From WHTI01 sp963826105 (lineage in GTDB: Bacteria > Actinomycetota > CADDZG01 > WHSQ01): 64,000 nucleotides of DNA. The first letter of the stretch is position 1. Each line of letters begins with the position of its first letter. Positions 7,839 through 17,041 of the stretch are shown piece after piece. The position numbers and the translations under genes are program-made. The notes beneath the pieces were generated by a model. The model had not been told where the DNA came from and ran no database searches. It saw nothing but the letters and a program-made list of their open reading frames with translations. Location: the NCBI GenBank assembly GCA_963826105.1, contig CAWGWA010000003.1:62001-126000 (forward strand). Direction: 5' to 3'.

Positions 7839-8966
7839 ATGAAAGTCCTACTTGTTGACGACCATGCCCCTATCCGCCGAGGGATCCGCCAGCTACTGGA
7901 ACTACGGGCCGAATTCGAGGTCGTGGGAGAGGGCGCGAACGGCGAGGAAGCGGTCCGCCAGGTCGACGAACTCGAGCCCGATATCGTCCTCATGGACATG
8001 AACATGCCGGTGATGAATGGTGCCGACGCGACGCGACTGATCAAGGAACGGCACCCGGACGTGCACGTGGTCGGGCTCACCGCCTTCGGGGAGATGTCGC
8101 TCGTCACCGCCATGGTCAACGCCGGAGCGGCCGGTTACCTGCTCAAGGGCGGCGCTCCCGACGAACTGATCGACTCACTCAATGCGGTCGCTCGGGGCCA
8201 GGGCGCGCTCGACAAGGGCGTCACCAAGGCCGTTATGGACGACATGGCCGAGATGCACAAGAAGGAAGCCAAGGCGTATGCGGAACTCGACAAGATGAAG
8301 AGCGAGTTCGTCTCGGTCATCACCCACGAACTCCGCACTCCGCTTACCTCGATCAAGGGTGGCGTTCACACCCTGAAGCGCGGATGGAACGAGGTGGACG
8401 AGCAGATGAAGCTCGAATTCCTCGACTCGATCGACCGGCAGTGCGATCGCCTCTCCAACATGATCGAGAAGATCCTTCTGGTCTCCGGGATCCAGCGCGG
8501 CGGACTCGGCCTCGAGCCGACCATCTTCCGCCTCGACAACATCACCCGGGAAGCGATGGATGTCCTCGCCACCAAGTCCGCCGGGCGAACGGTGGTTCTC
8601 GACACCGCTCCGGTGGAGGCGACGGGCGATCCCAAACGCTTGATGGAAGTGATCGTTGCGCTACTGGACAACGCCCTGACGTTCACCAAGGGACGCATCG
8701 ACCTCTCCGTCGGTCTCGCCGGCGACAGTCCCTATGTAAGGGTCAAGGACGAGGGGCCGGGGATGGAACAGGACACGCTCGATCACATGCTCCAGGCCCC
8801 CTTCATCCAGGGAGACTCATCTTCCACTCGCGTCACCGGGGGCCTTGGCCTCTCGCTCTACATCGCCAAACAGACGATCACCGCATCGCAGGGCCGGCTA
8901 CAGGCGACGACCGACCCCGAACGGGGTTCCTCGTTCACGATGTTCCTCACCTCGCCCAGCGCGTAG
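7839..8966 (+). CDS. Receiver-histidine kinase hybrid (N-terminal REC, then HisKA-HATPase)
   Basis: 375 residues. Residues 1-120 are a NarL-type receiver domain (VDDHAPIRRG, phospho-acceptor Asp53 in LMDMNMPV, Lys103). A charged helix leads to a dimerisation H-box with His163 in ITHELRTPLT, then an ATPase domain with DNALTF (N box), VKDEGPGM (G1) and GGLGLSLYIAKQ (G2). There are no membrane segments and no DNA-binding domain, so it is a soluble kinase whose own receiver probably tunes it or accepts phosphate from another kinase. Its partner is not adjacent. It converges on the citrate synthase gene with a three-base gap. Confidence 0.88.
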   Translation: MKVLLVDDHAPIRRGIRQLLELRAEFEVVGEGANGEEAVRQVDELEPDIVLMDMNMPVMNGADATRLIKERHPDVHVVGLTAFGEMSLVTAMVNAGAAGYLLKGGAPDELIDSLNAVARGQGALDKGVTKAVMDDMAEMHKKEAKAYAELDKMKSEFVSVITHELRTPLTSIKGGVHTLKRGWNEVDEQMKLEFLDSIDRQCDRLSNMIEKILLVSGIQRGGLGLEPTIFRLDNITREAMDVLATKSAGRTVVLDTAPVEATGDPKRLMEVIVALLDNALTFTKGRIDLSVGLAGDSPYVRVKDEGPGMEQDTLDHMLQAPFIQGDSSSTRVTGGLGLSLYIAKQTITASQGRLQATTDPERGSSFTMFLTSPSA

Positions 8967-8969
8967 TTC

Positions 8970-10511
8970 CTACGGGAGCGGTTGCGGCGGAGGCGGTCCC
9001 ACGTAGTGGGCACTCGGACGGATCAAACGGTTGTCCGCGGCCTGCTCGAGGATGTGCGCGGTCCAGCCGATCACCCGACTCGAAGCGAACGTCGGGGTGA
9101 ACAGCGTGCGAGGGATCCCGATCCGATCCATGACGACGCCCGCGTAGAACTCGACGTTGGCGTACAACTTCCGTCCCGGCTTCAGTTCCTCCAGCACCGC
9201 TACCACCGTCTTCTCGATCTTCTTAGCCAGGTCAACGTTGGGTCCTCCGAGCTTCTCGGCGACCCCTCGGAGCATGACCGAGCGAGGATCATCGGTCTTG
9301 TACACCCGGTGGCCGAAGCCCATGATCCGATCCCCCGAGTTGACCGCGTTCCTGATCCACTTCTCCGCGTTCTCCGGCTTACCGATCGCATCGAGCATGT
9401 CGAGCGCCCTGGACGGTGCACCTCCATGAAGCGGCCCCGAGAGGGCTCCGAGCGCGCCGATGACGGCGGAACCGAGATCGGCACCGGTAGAAGTGATCAC
9501 CCGCGCGGTGAAAGTCGAGGCATTGAAGCCGTGATCGATCGTAGAGATGAGGTAGTGCTCTACCGCACGAGCGTTCTCGGGCTCGGGGACCTCGCCGCTT
9601 AGCATGTACAGATAGTTCGCGGCGTAAGGAAGATCCGGATGCGGATCGATCGGCTCCTGCCCCTCTCGCAACCGATACAGCGCCATGATCAACGTCGGTG
9701 TGACCGCGCAGATCCGCAGAGCCTGTTCCTTCAGCTCGTCATACGAGATATCGAGCCATGGCTTCAGGTCGAGACTCGACGTGATCATCGACAGTGCGGA
9801 ACGGAGCGCGTCGAGCGGGATGAACTGCTCGCCAAGGTTTGCTATCTCCGGCAAGAGCTCGCGCGCTTCGGCGGGAACCTCTCGAAGTGGCGCGACTTTC
9901 TCGGCGAACCGCTTGCGCTCGGCGTCGTTCGGTAGCTCGCCCTCGAACAGGAGATGCCAAACATCCTCGATGGTCCGATGCTCGGCCAACTCCACGGCGT
10001 TGTACTGGCGGTAGTGATAGAACCCCTCGAGTCCACGGACGTCGCCGATGGTGGTTTCTGCGACCGCGACACCCTCGAGTCCCTTCGGAACCTCGACGGC
10101 GAGCTTCTCGAAGGGCTGGATACGTGCGATGGTCATCAGGTCACGGAGCGAAACGATGCCTTTGAGAGATGCGTCTTCGACGACGGGGATGTGGCGGTAA
10201 CCCTTCTCGGACAACGACGCGAACGCGTCCTCGATAGGCGTATCCGGGGAGACCGTGTCGGGGTCCTCCGTCATCCACTCAGACACCTTGGTCGCCGAGG
10301 GCTCGGCCCCGGAACTCGCTACTCGGATCAGATCCCGTTCGGTAAGGATCCCTACCGGCCGCTCACCATCGACCACGACGACGGACCCGACTTTCTCGTC
10401 GACCATCCGGGAGGCGACGTTCGCAACCGTTTCGGACGAGGTCGCAGTCACCACCGGGCTGCTCATGATCTCGCCAACGGTGCGTCTCTTCTTGGCCTTG
10501 TTTGCCGTCAC
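8970..10511 (-). CDS. Citrate synthase with N-terminal tandem CBS domains
   Basis: 513 residues. Residues about 12-132 form a CBS pair (VGEIMSSPVVTA, GILTERDLIR, VSEWMTEDP, GIVSLRDLM). The rest is a citrate synthase with catalytic motifs DHGFNAST, SGPLHGGAPSRAL and GFGHRVYKT. Citrate synthase joins acetyl-CoA and oxaloacetate at the entry of the TCA cycle. CBS pairs usually bind adenine nucleotides, so allosteric control by energy charge is the natural inference. GTG at 10511 has GGAGGA five bases upstream. A 2-methylcitrate role is possible. The C terminus ends in a proline-rich tail. Confidence 0.87.
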   Translation of the reverse strand: MTANKAKKRRTVGEIMSSPVVTATSSETVANVASRMVDEKVGSVVVVDGERPVGILTERDLIRVASSGAEPSATKVSEWMTEDPDTVSPDTPIEDAFASLSEKGYRHIPVVEDASLKGIVSLRDLMTIARIQPFEKLAVEVPKGLEGVAVAETTIGDVRGLEGFYHYRQYNAVELAEHRTIEDVWHLLFEGELPNDAERKRFAEKVAPLREVPAEARELLPEIANLGEQFIPLDALRSALSMITSSLDLKPWLDISYDELKEQALRICAVTPTLIMALYRLREGQEPIDPHPDLPYAANYLYMLSGEVPEPENARAVEHYLISTIDHGFNASTFTARVITSTGADLGSAVIGALGALSGPLHGGAPSRALDMLDAIGKPENAEKWIRNAVNSGDRIMGFGHRVYKTDDPRSVMLRGVAEKLGGPNVDLAKKIEKTVVAVLEELKPGRKLYANVEFYAGVVMDRIGIPRTLFTPTFASSRVIGWTAHILEQAADNRLIRPSAHYVGPPPPQPLP

Positions 10512-10600
10512 GATGCTCCTCCGTCGGTCGTCGGTATCGAACATTCTGCACTCCATCGCCTCGCTTGGATGTAGTGACTATCGAACGTATACCCAGCCGG

Positions 10601-12697
10601 TCACACCTCGGGACCCGAGGATCCCAGTCGCTCGATCCGATGAGAAGCGACCGTCGTGTGGTGGTCCCCCACCCTGGCCCGTCGCGGCTCGGAGGCCGGG
10701 TTCCATACCGTGGTCACAACTTCTCCATCGACCCGGCGGATCGAAGACAGCGCCGGAACCTCGAGATCGAGCAACGATCCAGACGCCTCGAGATGCCCTT
10801 CCCCCAGCGCCGCGGTGACGAGTGGTTCTAGCGCGAAGCACTCCCAGAGCCGTATCGCCTCCACGCCGGCAGCGCCCAGGCATAGTCCAAAGTCGAATGA
10901 ATGACGGCCGAGGAGTTGAGCTCCTGGGGTGGCGACATCCGGGCCGGCCGCATCGGAGCGTGTCGGCATCGGTCCGCGGCTGATTGTGCCGGTGCAGCGC
11001 ATCAAAGTGATCGCGAGATGGGATCCGGTGACCTCGTACTCGAACACTCCTTCGGCGAGGACGCCTCGCCCGCCGGCGAACACGAATCCACGCGCCGGCC
11101 AGCATGGTGAGGGTGGCTCGGTCGGACCACCTTCGCTCGTCAATGGTCGCTCCACAACTTCGAACGGAGCTCCGGCCAGGCTTCCTTCGGCCCGCTCAGG
11201 GAGAGCGATCAGCAAGCGCAGCCGGTGGTCGGGGGCATGGTTATCGACGTCAACGCGTAAGCGGATGAAGTCCTCACCCGCGACGCGCCATGCACTCAGA
11301 GTCACCTCGCTGCGATCGGTCGAGAACCGAGCGGCGGCGCCGTCTAAAGCGACCGCGGCGATCTCCATATCGCCGTCGGGACAGAAGCTGTAGAGATCCC
11401 CGACATCCCGCTGGTCATCGATGCTCAACTCGATCGCTACTTCGTCGAGCGCGTAAACGGCCGAGCCGTTTAGTAGCTCGGGCGCAAGTTGTACCGGGTT
11501 CGGTTCGAACTCCTCCATCACCCGCCAACCGAGGGAGGGAACCCCGAAACGCTCGAACGGGGACGGGTTGAAGATGAGCACTCCGGTCTTCCTTACCGAA
11601 CCCGCCAGGCGGCCCAGCGCAAGCGACACGATCTGCGACGCGATGTCGGTTACCTCCGCGGTCCGTCCGTCCACCGCCTCGGCGACCTCATCGGTCGAGC
11701 AACCGCACACGGAATCGTGCGCGCCGTTGAGATGAAGGAGGTACCAGGCATCGGCCAGGTCCTCGGCCGGCCACTCGACCCCGGGAACCAGCGCGGCAAG
11801 AGGCTCCGCGTAGCGCTCGAGGAGATTCTCCGCCTGAGCGCGCTCGACCTTCTGATGGGGTCGTGCCGAATACGTGTTGGGGAGAAGGTTGGCGCGCGCA
11901 GCGGACCTCAACTCACCATGGATGCTGAGGGTTGGAGGTTCCAGGCCCGGAAGGTGGTCCGCGTACGACGTGAGCTCGATGGCCATCCCCGAGGAGCGCG
12001 CTTCGGAGATGGCGCGAGGAAGATCTCTCCACGGAAGTTCGTGGTCATCACCGATGGGGAGCAAAGCAGGTTCCTTCGGCTTGAGGAATCCATCGAGCCG
12101 CGCAACCTCAGTCTCGATCCGTTCGACGAACGCGGCCTCCGAGGATGCGATCTCCCTCCCCTGCCCGTAGCTGCACGCTAAGTAGAAGGTCTTCACGCTG
12201 GAGCCGTCGGGAGAGATCCACGCAAACCTGGAGGCGGTGACCGTCGAGGGGACGCCCCGCCACACGATCGCGTCGTCGAACCCGGACAAGGTCAGGATCT
12301 GGGGCATCTGCCCTATGTGACCGAACTGGTCGGGAAGGTAGGCGACCGTCGGCTCCCCGCCGAGTTCGCGAGAGCGCGCGACACCATCTTCAAGGTTCCG
12401 GACTATCGACTCACCAGAGACGAGAAACTCGTCGACCAGGGACACCCATGGCCCGATGGATAGGGCGCCCGAGGCGATGTGCTGTCTGATATCGGCCTCT
12501 CGCTCCGGGCGGACGTCCAGATAGTCATCGACCATCGCGGTCTGGCCGTCGAGATGGAAGTGGGTCCATCCTTTAACCTCATCCACCAGCTCCAGGACGA
12601 GATCGAGGGTGGGTACCAGTTTGTCGCGGAACTCTTCAAACGGCAGGTACCACTCGCGGTCCCAATGCGTATGTGCAACGAGCCGGACGGATCGCAT
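10601..12697 (-). CDS. Glycoside hydrolase family 38 (alpha-mannosidase-like)
   Basis: About 698 residues. The N-terminal domain starts VRLVAHTHWDREWYLPF with zinc-binding His and Asp, and the nucleophile Asp sits in YLPDQFGHIGQMPQI. HLNGAHDSVCGCS is another conserved metal-site segment, and beta-rich domains follow. It probably trims alpha-mannosyl residues from glycans or glycosides. There is no signal peptide, so it is likely cytoplasmic. The start is uncertain: ATG 12697 begins right before the homologous strand, and ATG 12739 adds 14 residues. It is divergent from the gene at 12746. Confidence 0.85.
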   Translation of the reverse strand: MRSVRLVAHTHWDREWYLPFEEFRDKLVPTLDLVLELVDEVKGWTHFHLDGQTAMVDDYLDVRPEREADIRQHIASGALSIGPWVSLVDEFLVSGESIVRNLEDGVARSRELGGEPTVAYLPDQFGHIGQMPQILTLSGFDDAIVWRGVPSTVTASRFAWISPDGSSVKTFYLACSYGQGREIASSEAAFVERIETEVARLDGFLKPKEPALLPIGDDHELPWRDLPRAISEARSSGMAIELTSYADHLPGLEPPTLSIHGELRSAARANLLPNTYSARPHQKVERAQAENLLERYAEPLAALVPGVEWPAEDLADAWYLLHLNGAHDSVCGCSTDEVAEAVDGRTAEVTDIASQIVSLALGRLAGSVRKTGVLIFNPSPFERFGVPSLGWRVMEEFEPNPVQLAPELLNGSAVYALDEVAIELSIDDQRDVGDLYSFCPDGDMEIAAVALDGAAARFSTDRSEVTLSAWRVAGEDFIRLRVDVDNHAPDHRLRLLIALPERAEGSLAGAPFEVVERPLTSEGGPTEPPSPCWPARGFVFAGGRGVLAEGVFEYEVTGSHLAITLMRCTGTISRGPMPTRSDAAGPDVATPGAQLLGRHSFDFGLCLGAAGVEAIRLWECFALEPLVTAALGEGHLEASGSLLDLEVPALSSIRRVDGEVVTTVWNPASEPRRARVGDHHTTVASHRIERLGSSGPEV

Positions 12698-12745
12698 CAA
12701 GGAAGTATGGAGCCAACGCTTGGCCGCGTCTCGTAGCATCAAGCG

Positions 12746-14431
12746 ATGCCCCGTAGAGGATCTCGGATCGGACGCGTCCTCGCCGCGGGGACGTTTGTCG
12801 TTGTAGTGCTCACCGCTGTTGCGGTCATCATGCAGGCGCCTAAACCCAGAGCGGGCGATGTAGCACGGCAGGTCGGGACCGAGGAGCGTTCCTTCGCCAG
12901 CAACGATCCCTTCGAACGAGCCTGCGGGATCGACCCCGTTCTTCTGACCAGACTGTGGCGAGGGAGCGACGGCGTACACGATCAAGACATCATCTTCGTG
13001 CCGCACGAGCCCAACTACGTGGGGACGTTTGCCTACACCAGCCATACGGGGCCGTGGGACTACGTCGCGGGGATCCCGCTCGTTCTCTACGGTCCCGGAG
13101 TCGTGCCGGTAGTTCCCCCCGTCGATCGACCGGTCACGCTTGCGGACGTCTACCCGACCGTCGGTCGGTTACTCGATCTGGAACTCCCGGTGCGCGAAGG
13201 TCGGCCACTCCGCGAGGCGATCGACGAGTCGCTGGCGCCACCGAGGTTGATCGTTTCGATCATGTGGGATGGGGTTGGGATGAACGTCCTCGAGCGATAC
13301 CCCGGCCGGTGGCGGACACTCAGGCGCTTGGCCGCCAGCGGTGTCACCTACACCGAAGCGACGATCGGCTCGTCCCCATCGATCACCCCCTCGACCCACT
13401 CGACGCTCGGGGTTGGAGCGTTCCCGCGCGATCACGGCGTGACCGCGATCCAGTACCGCGCCGACAACGGACAGGTCAGAGAGGCCTTCGACGACATCAA
13501 GCCCCAAGATCTGAGGCTCACCACCTACGGCGACGACGTCGACCGCATGTTGGGCAACGAGCCGAAGGTGGGCCTCGTCGCGTGGCAGCCGTGGCACATC
13601 GGAATGATGGGGCACGGAGCGCAGTCCCCCGGCGGCGACAAGGACGACCTGGGATTGATAACGGGCCACACCAGCGGTCGGCTTGTGGAGACCAATCCCG
13701 ATTACTACACCGCGCCGTGGGGTGATGGAGCCCCCGATCAGGCGGGGCTCGAAGCACGTCTCGACGAACTCGATCGAGCGGACGGCCAGGCCGACGGTAG
13801 CTGGCAGAACCAGTCCGTGGCCGAGCAGAAGGGCAATCCGGCGTGGGTGGAATGGGAAGCGGACCTGATGATCGACCTGATCGAGCGACGGGGCTATGGA
13901 GCCGATGATGTTCCCGATCTTCTGTTCGCCAATTTCAAAGCCACCGACCTGGTCGCCCACCAGACCGGGATGGACTCACTGCAGATGGCACTTGTTCTGG
14001 AGGCGCAAGACCGTGCCCTGGGTCGATTGATCGACTACCTCGAAAACGAGGTCGATGATTTCGCCATCATCCTTGCCGCCGATCACGGCAGCACGCCCAA
14101 CGCCTCGAGGACGGGGGCCTGGGCGATCGCGACGGACGAACTCACCCAGGATCTCAACCGCCACTTCTCGATCCCAGCCAACGAAAAGTTGATACAGACG
14201 ATGCCAGCGCACGGGATCTTCGTCGATCCAGCCGTCGCGGACAGCGCGGGGGTCTCGCTCGACGCGATCGCTCGATACCTGAACGCCTACACGATCGAGA
14301 TGAACTGGACCGCGTCCGAGCTCCCACTCGGATACCAAGACCGTGCCGATGAACCGGTCTTCGAAGCAGCGTTTCCCACCGAGATCCTGGACCGCGTGAT
14401 GGAGTGCGCGGGAGTGTCCACCCGTCCCTGA
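12746..14431 (+). CDS. Membrane-anchored or secreted alkaline-phosphatase-superfamily protein
   Basis: 561 residues with an N-terminal hydrophobic anchor (residues about 10-30). The core from residue about 165 has VSIMWDGVGMNVLERYP (metal Asp), GSSPSITPSTHSTLG with the probable nucleophile Thr or Ser, FKATDLVAHQTG and AADHGS, as in type I phosphodiesterases. Residues about 85-150 (SHTGPWDY, IPLVLYGPG, TLADVYPTVGRLL) resemble the segment that normally sits at the C-terminal end of sulfatases and phosphodiesterases, so the order looks permuted. The substrate is unknown. Confidence 0.75.
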   Translation: MPRRGSRIGRVLAAGTFVVVVLTAVAVIMQAPKPRAGDVARQVGTEERSFASNDPFERACGIDPVLLTRLWRGSDGVHDQDIIFVPHEPNYVGTFAYTSHTGPWDYVAGIPLVLYGPGVVPVVPPVDRPVTLADVYPTVGRLLDLELPVREGRPLREAIDESLAPPRLIVSIMWDGVGMNVLERYPGRWRTLRRLAASGVTYTEATIGSSPSITPSTHSTLGVGAFPRDHGVTAIQYRADNGQVREAFDDIKPQDLRLTTYGDDVDRMLGNEPKVGLVAWQPWHIGMMGHGAQSPGGDKDDLGLITGHTSGRLVETNPDYYTAPWGDGAPDQAGLEARLDELDRADGQADGSWQNQSVAEQKGNPAWVEWEADLMIDLIERRGYGADDVPDLLFANFKATDLVAHQTGMDSLQMALVLEAQDRALGRLIDYLENEVDDFAIILAADHGSTPNASRTGAWAIATDELTQDLNRHFSIPANEKLIQTMPAHGIFVDPAVADSAGVSLDAIARYLNAYTIEMNWTASELPLGYQDRADEPVFEAAFPTEILDRVMECAGVSTRP

Positions 14432-14499
14432 CGCGAGAGAACGAGCGGACCGGGAGGGAACCCATTTCCGCTCGATCTCTCTCGACCCCCTGCTCGGGA

Positions 14500-16281
14500 T
14501 CAGTCGTGGTTGACGCCGGCCACCACCCAGTCGATCTGGGCAAAGGTGTCGTTGTAGACGATGTTCACCAGGTCTTCGCCGTACACGATCTTCGAGCTGT
14601 CCCATGACCACGGGATCCAGAGCGCCATCTCGGTGAGCTGGCGGTTGATCTCCTCCCAGGCTGCATCGCGCTCAGGACCGAGCGGGATCTCCAGTGCTTC
14701 CTGGATGGCCGCGTTGATGTCCGGGTCATCGATCAGCGAGTAGTTCTGGTTCGACGAGTCGGAGATGTTGTCGCCGTTGAACAGAGGCTCGATGAACGTC
14801 GACGCATCGGGGAAGTCCGAGCACCATCCTGCCGAAGTACCGATACCGACATCCTTCGAAGGTATTTGGTAGTACTGCGTGTACTGGTTCGGATACGCAG
14901 GCGTCTTCACGTTGAGGTTGGAGAATCCGAGCTCCTCGAGGTCAACCCTGATCGACTCCGCGATCTGGTCGTGAGGTGGATCCGAGGCACCGACAACGAG
15001 CACTTCTTCGTCGAATCCGTCCGGATACCCGGCCTCGGCCATCAGTGCCTTTGCCTTCTCCATGTCTCCTGCCATGTTCGGAGATGCGAATGGGTTGAAC
15101 TCGTCCGACGGAAGCCCACCGGGCAGGTTCTGCGGAATGATGCTGGTCGCGATGGGACCTGTGATCGGGCCCCCGAACAGCGTCTTGATGTTCGCTCGGT
15201 CGATGGCAAACTCAACCGCCTCACGCACCAACGGGTTGTCGAACGGCTCGACCTGCGTGTTCATGAAGATGAAACGGGTGCATGGGTCGACCTCGTTGAC
15301 GAACCTCTCCTTTAGTTCCGGATCGGAGAGGACGCGCTCCAGCGAGGGTCCCTGCGGGTTCACATCGAGCCCAAGGTCGTACTCGCTGTCGAATACCTTC
15401 TGGACGCCGACGTCGTTGTCGAAGCCGAGCTTCCAGTCCACCGCGTCCACGTACGCCTTGCGCACGTCGTCGGTGCTTTCATCCCAGAACTCGTTGCGCT
15501 CGAGTGAGATCTGCTCTTCGGGCGTCCATTCGCTGATGTAGTACGGGCCGCTGGCGACCACGTGGCTGTCGTAGTTGGAGTCCTGATCCTTGTCCCATTG
15601 CTCTGCGTACTCCTGAGGAACGGGCGAAGCCGCCGGCATCGACAGGCGCAGCGGGAAGTCCCCGACCGGCTTAGTGAGACGGAACACGATCGTCTTGTCA
15701 TCGGGAGTCTCGATCCCGGTGATCTCGTCTGCATCGCCGTCCGCGAACTCCTGCGCACCTTCGATCACGAGGTAGTAGAAGGGATAGCCGCCACCGACCG
15801 CGGGGATGAAGATGCGCTCGATCCCGTACTTCATGTCGTGGGACGTGATCTCCTCGCCGGTGACACCGGGAACGTCTTCACCGCCGAGGGCGGGCCCGTA
15901 CTTGATCCCGTCCTTGAGGGTGAAGGTGTAGGTCAGTCCGTCGTCGCTCGCCTCACCCGTGCTGGTAGCAAGGTCGGGTACTAGTTGGTGGGCCACCTCG
16001 CGATCGTTGTCGGCAGGGAAGGTCACCAGCTGACGCAGAACACCCCGGTAGAGGAACGCGCCCAATGTGTAATAGGACGCCGCCGGGTCCATGAAGTCGA
16101 TGTCCGAAGTCCCTGCGATACGCAGGGTGCCGCCCTTGGGGATCTCGGCCTCGGCTACATCGCGGTTGTCGTCGCCGGATGGCCCTCCGCCAGAGCCCCC
16201 ATCACCACCACACGCCGCAGCCAGAAGCGCCACGACGAACAACGCTGAGATGATCCTCGTTCCCCTGCGCATCCGTGACAT
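14500..16281 (-). CDS. ABC transporter substrate-binding lipoprotein, family 5 (peptide type)
   Basis: 593 residues with a lipoprotein signal (basic start, hydrophobic stretch, lipobox LLAAACGG) and a Gly/Ser linker. The rest is a family 5 solute-binding protein (GGTLRIAGTSDIDFMDPAAS, FTLKDGIKYGP, AVEFAIDRANIKTLFGG, VGIGTSAGWCSDFPD). Relatives bind oligopeptides, nickel or glycosides, and the ligand here is unknown. No permease or ATPase genes are adjacent, so it is an orphan that must use components encoded elsewhere. Two tandem palindromes and a promoter-like sequence lie 30-83 bases upstream. Confidence 0.9.
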   Translation of the reverse strand: MSRMRRGTRIISALFVVALLAAACGGDGGSGGGPSGDDNRDVAEAEIPKGGTLRIAGTSDIDFMDPAASYYTLGAFLYRGVLRQLVTFPADNDREVAHQLVPDLATSTGEASDDGLTYTFTLKDGIKYGPALGGEDVPGVTGEEITSHDMKYGIERIFIPAVGGGYPFYYLVIEGAQEFADGDADEITGIETPDDKTIVFRLTKPVGDFPLRLSMPAASPVPQEYAEQWDKDQDSNYDSHVVASGPYYISEWTPEEQISLERNEFWDESTDDVRKAYVDAVDWKLGFDNDVGVQKVFDSEYDLGLDVNPQGPSLERVLSDPELKERFVNEVDPCTRFIFMNTQVEPFDNPLVREAVEFAIDRANIKTLFGGPITGPIATSIIPQNLPGGLPSDEFNPFASPNMAGDMEKAKALMAEAGYPDGFDEEVLVVGASDPPHDQIAESIRVDLEELGFSNLNVKTPAYPNQYTQYYQIPSKDVGIGTSAGWCSDFPDASTFIEPLFNGDNISDSSNQNYSLIDDPDINAAIQEALEIPLGPERDAAWEEINRQLTEMALWIPWSWDSSKIVYGEDLVNIVYNDTFAQIDWVVAGVNHD

Positions 16282-16310
16282 GAACGTCCCCTCCCTCTAA
16301 CGCCAGCCGC

Positions 16311-16352
16311 CTACTACTTCTGTAGTAGACCTCTCTACTACACCTGTAGTAG
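16311..16352 (-). promoter_or_regulatory. Two tandem BlaI/MecI-like palindromic operators
   Basis: Two 18-base perfect inverted repeats of the form CTACTAC-N4-GTAGTAG lie at 16311-16328 and 16335-16352, centres 24 bases apart. The second contains the exact TACA-N2-TGTA core of BlaI/MecI/CopY operators. The first keeps TGTA but has TACT in the other half. They sit immediately upstream of the binding-protein gene starting at 16281, one over the probable -10 region and one near the transcript start. No BlaI-type regulator gene is in the window. Confidence 0.75.
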
Positions 16353-16364
16353 GCACGCCGTCAA
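16336..16364 (-). promoter_or_regulatory. Probable promoter of the substrate-binding protein gene
   Basis: On the minus strand a -35-like TTGACG (16364-16359) is followed by a 17-base spacer and GTAGTA (16341-16336) at the -10 position. The spacer and -10 coincide with the second palindrome, so a bound repressor would block polymerase. The -10 is weak by consensus, and this assignment is by position only. Confidence 0.45.
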
Positions 16365-16399
16365 GCACCACATGGCGGGTTTAGGCCGGGGAGGGAGGG

Positions 16400-17041
16400 T
16401 CAGGCGGCGAGCGAGGCGACCAGGAGGGCCTGGCCCAGGTGGTACGTAACGATGATGCTCAGGGGCGCCCAGGAGGCCGGTCGAACGAACCGGGACCAGC
16501 CGATCAATGAATCGGACAGATAGAAGAGGAGCGCCCCGGCGATGGCCAACGCATCCCCGGTGACCACCGCCGCCGAGACCATCAGCGTGATGACCGCCGT
16601 GTAGGCCGCGACCGGAGGACCGAGGGACGAGTGATGTCCACTCGCGCCTCGAACGATCTTGCGAGCGAGGGGAAAGCCCGCGGCCACGATCACGATCGTG
16701 GCCACCGTCCAGGCGATCCCTGAACCGGACTCCATCCGCAGCCCGACGATGTAAGCAACGTGGCCCAGCAGGAACGTCGCAAGCCCCGGTACGAAACGAT
16801 CGGGAAGCATCAGGAACACATCACCCACGAGCCCCAGGCAAAGAGCCACCACGAACGCGACCCTCTGGGCGTCATCGGTCGCATCGATGGTCGAGGCTGC
16901 AACCACCAGGGCGGCCAGTGTGGCGGGCTTGAAGAAGTATTCGACCCGCTTGTTCTTCTTCAGTACTGCGGTCCAGTTGCCCACCGCGAACACTCCGGCG
17001 GCGGCCAGCGCCGCCCAAGCCGAGTTCGTCACGGTGACCAT
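16400..17041 (-). CDS. YhhN family membrane protein (lysoplasmalogenase-like)
   Basis: 213 residues, almost entirely hydrophobic, with seven or eight predicted membrane helices. Family-typical segments are FFKPATLAAL near residue 37, GLVGDVFLML, FLLGHVAYIVG and GALLFYLSDSLIGWSRF. The conserved Asp residues in the GD and SD motifs mark the YhhN/TMEM86 family, whose animal member hydrolyses lysoplasmalogens. The bacterial substrate is generally unproven. ATG at 17041 overlaps the end of the acetyltransferase gene by 13 bases. Confidence 0.85.
   Translation of the reverse strand: MVTVTNSAWAALAAAGVFAVGNWTAVLKKNKRVEYFFKPATLAALVVAASTIDATDDAQRVAFVVALCLGLVGDVFLMLPDRFVPGLATFLLGHVAYIVGLRMESGSGIAWTVATIVIVAAGFPLARKIVRGASGHHSSLGPPVAAYTAVITLMVSAAVVTGDALAIAGALLFYLSDSLIGWSRFVRPASWAPLSIIVTYHLGQALLVASLAA

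Noticed and set aside
12698..13045. N-terminal extension of the GH38 gene
   Set aside because: It overlaps the divergent gene at 12746, and the upstream reading lacks GH38 features.
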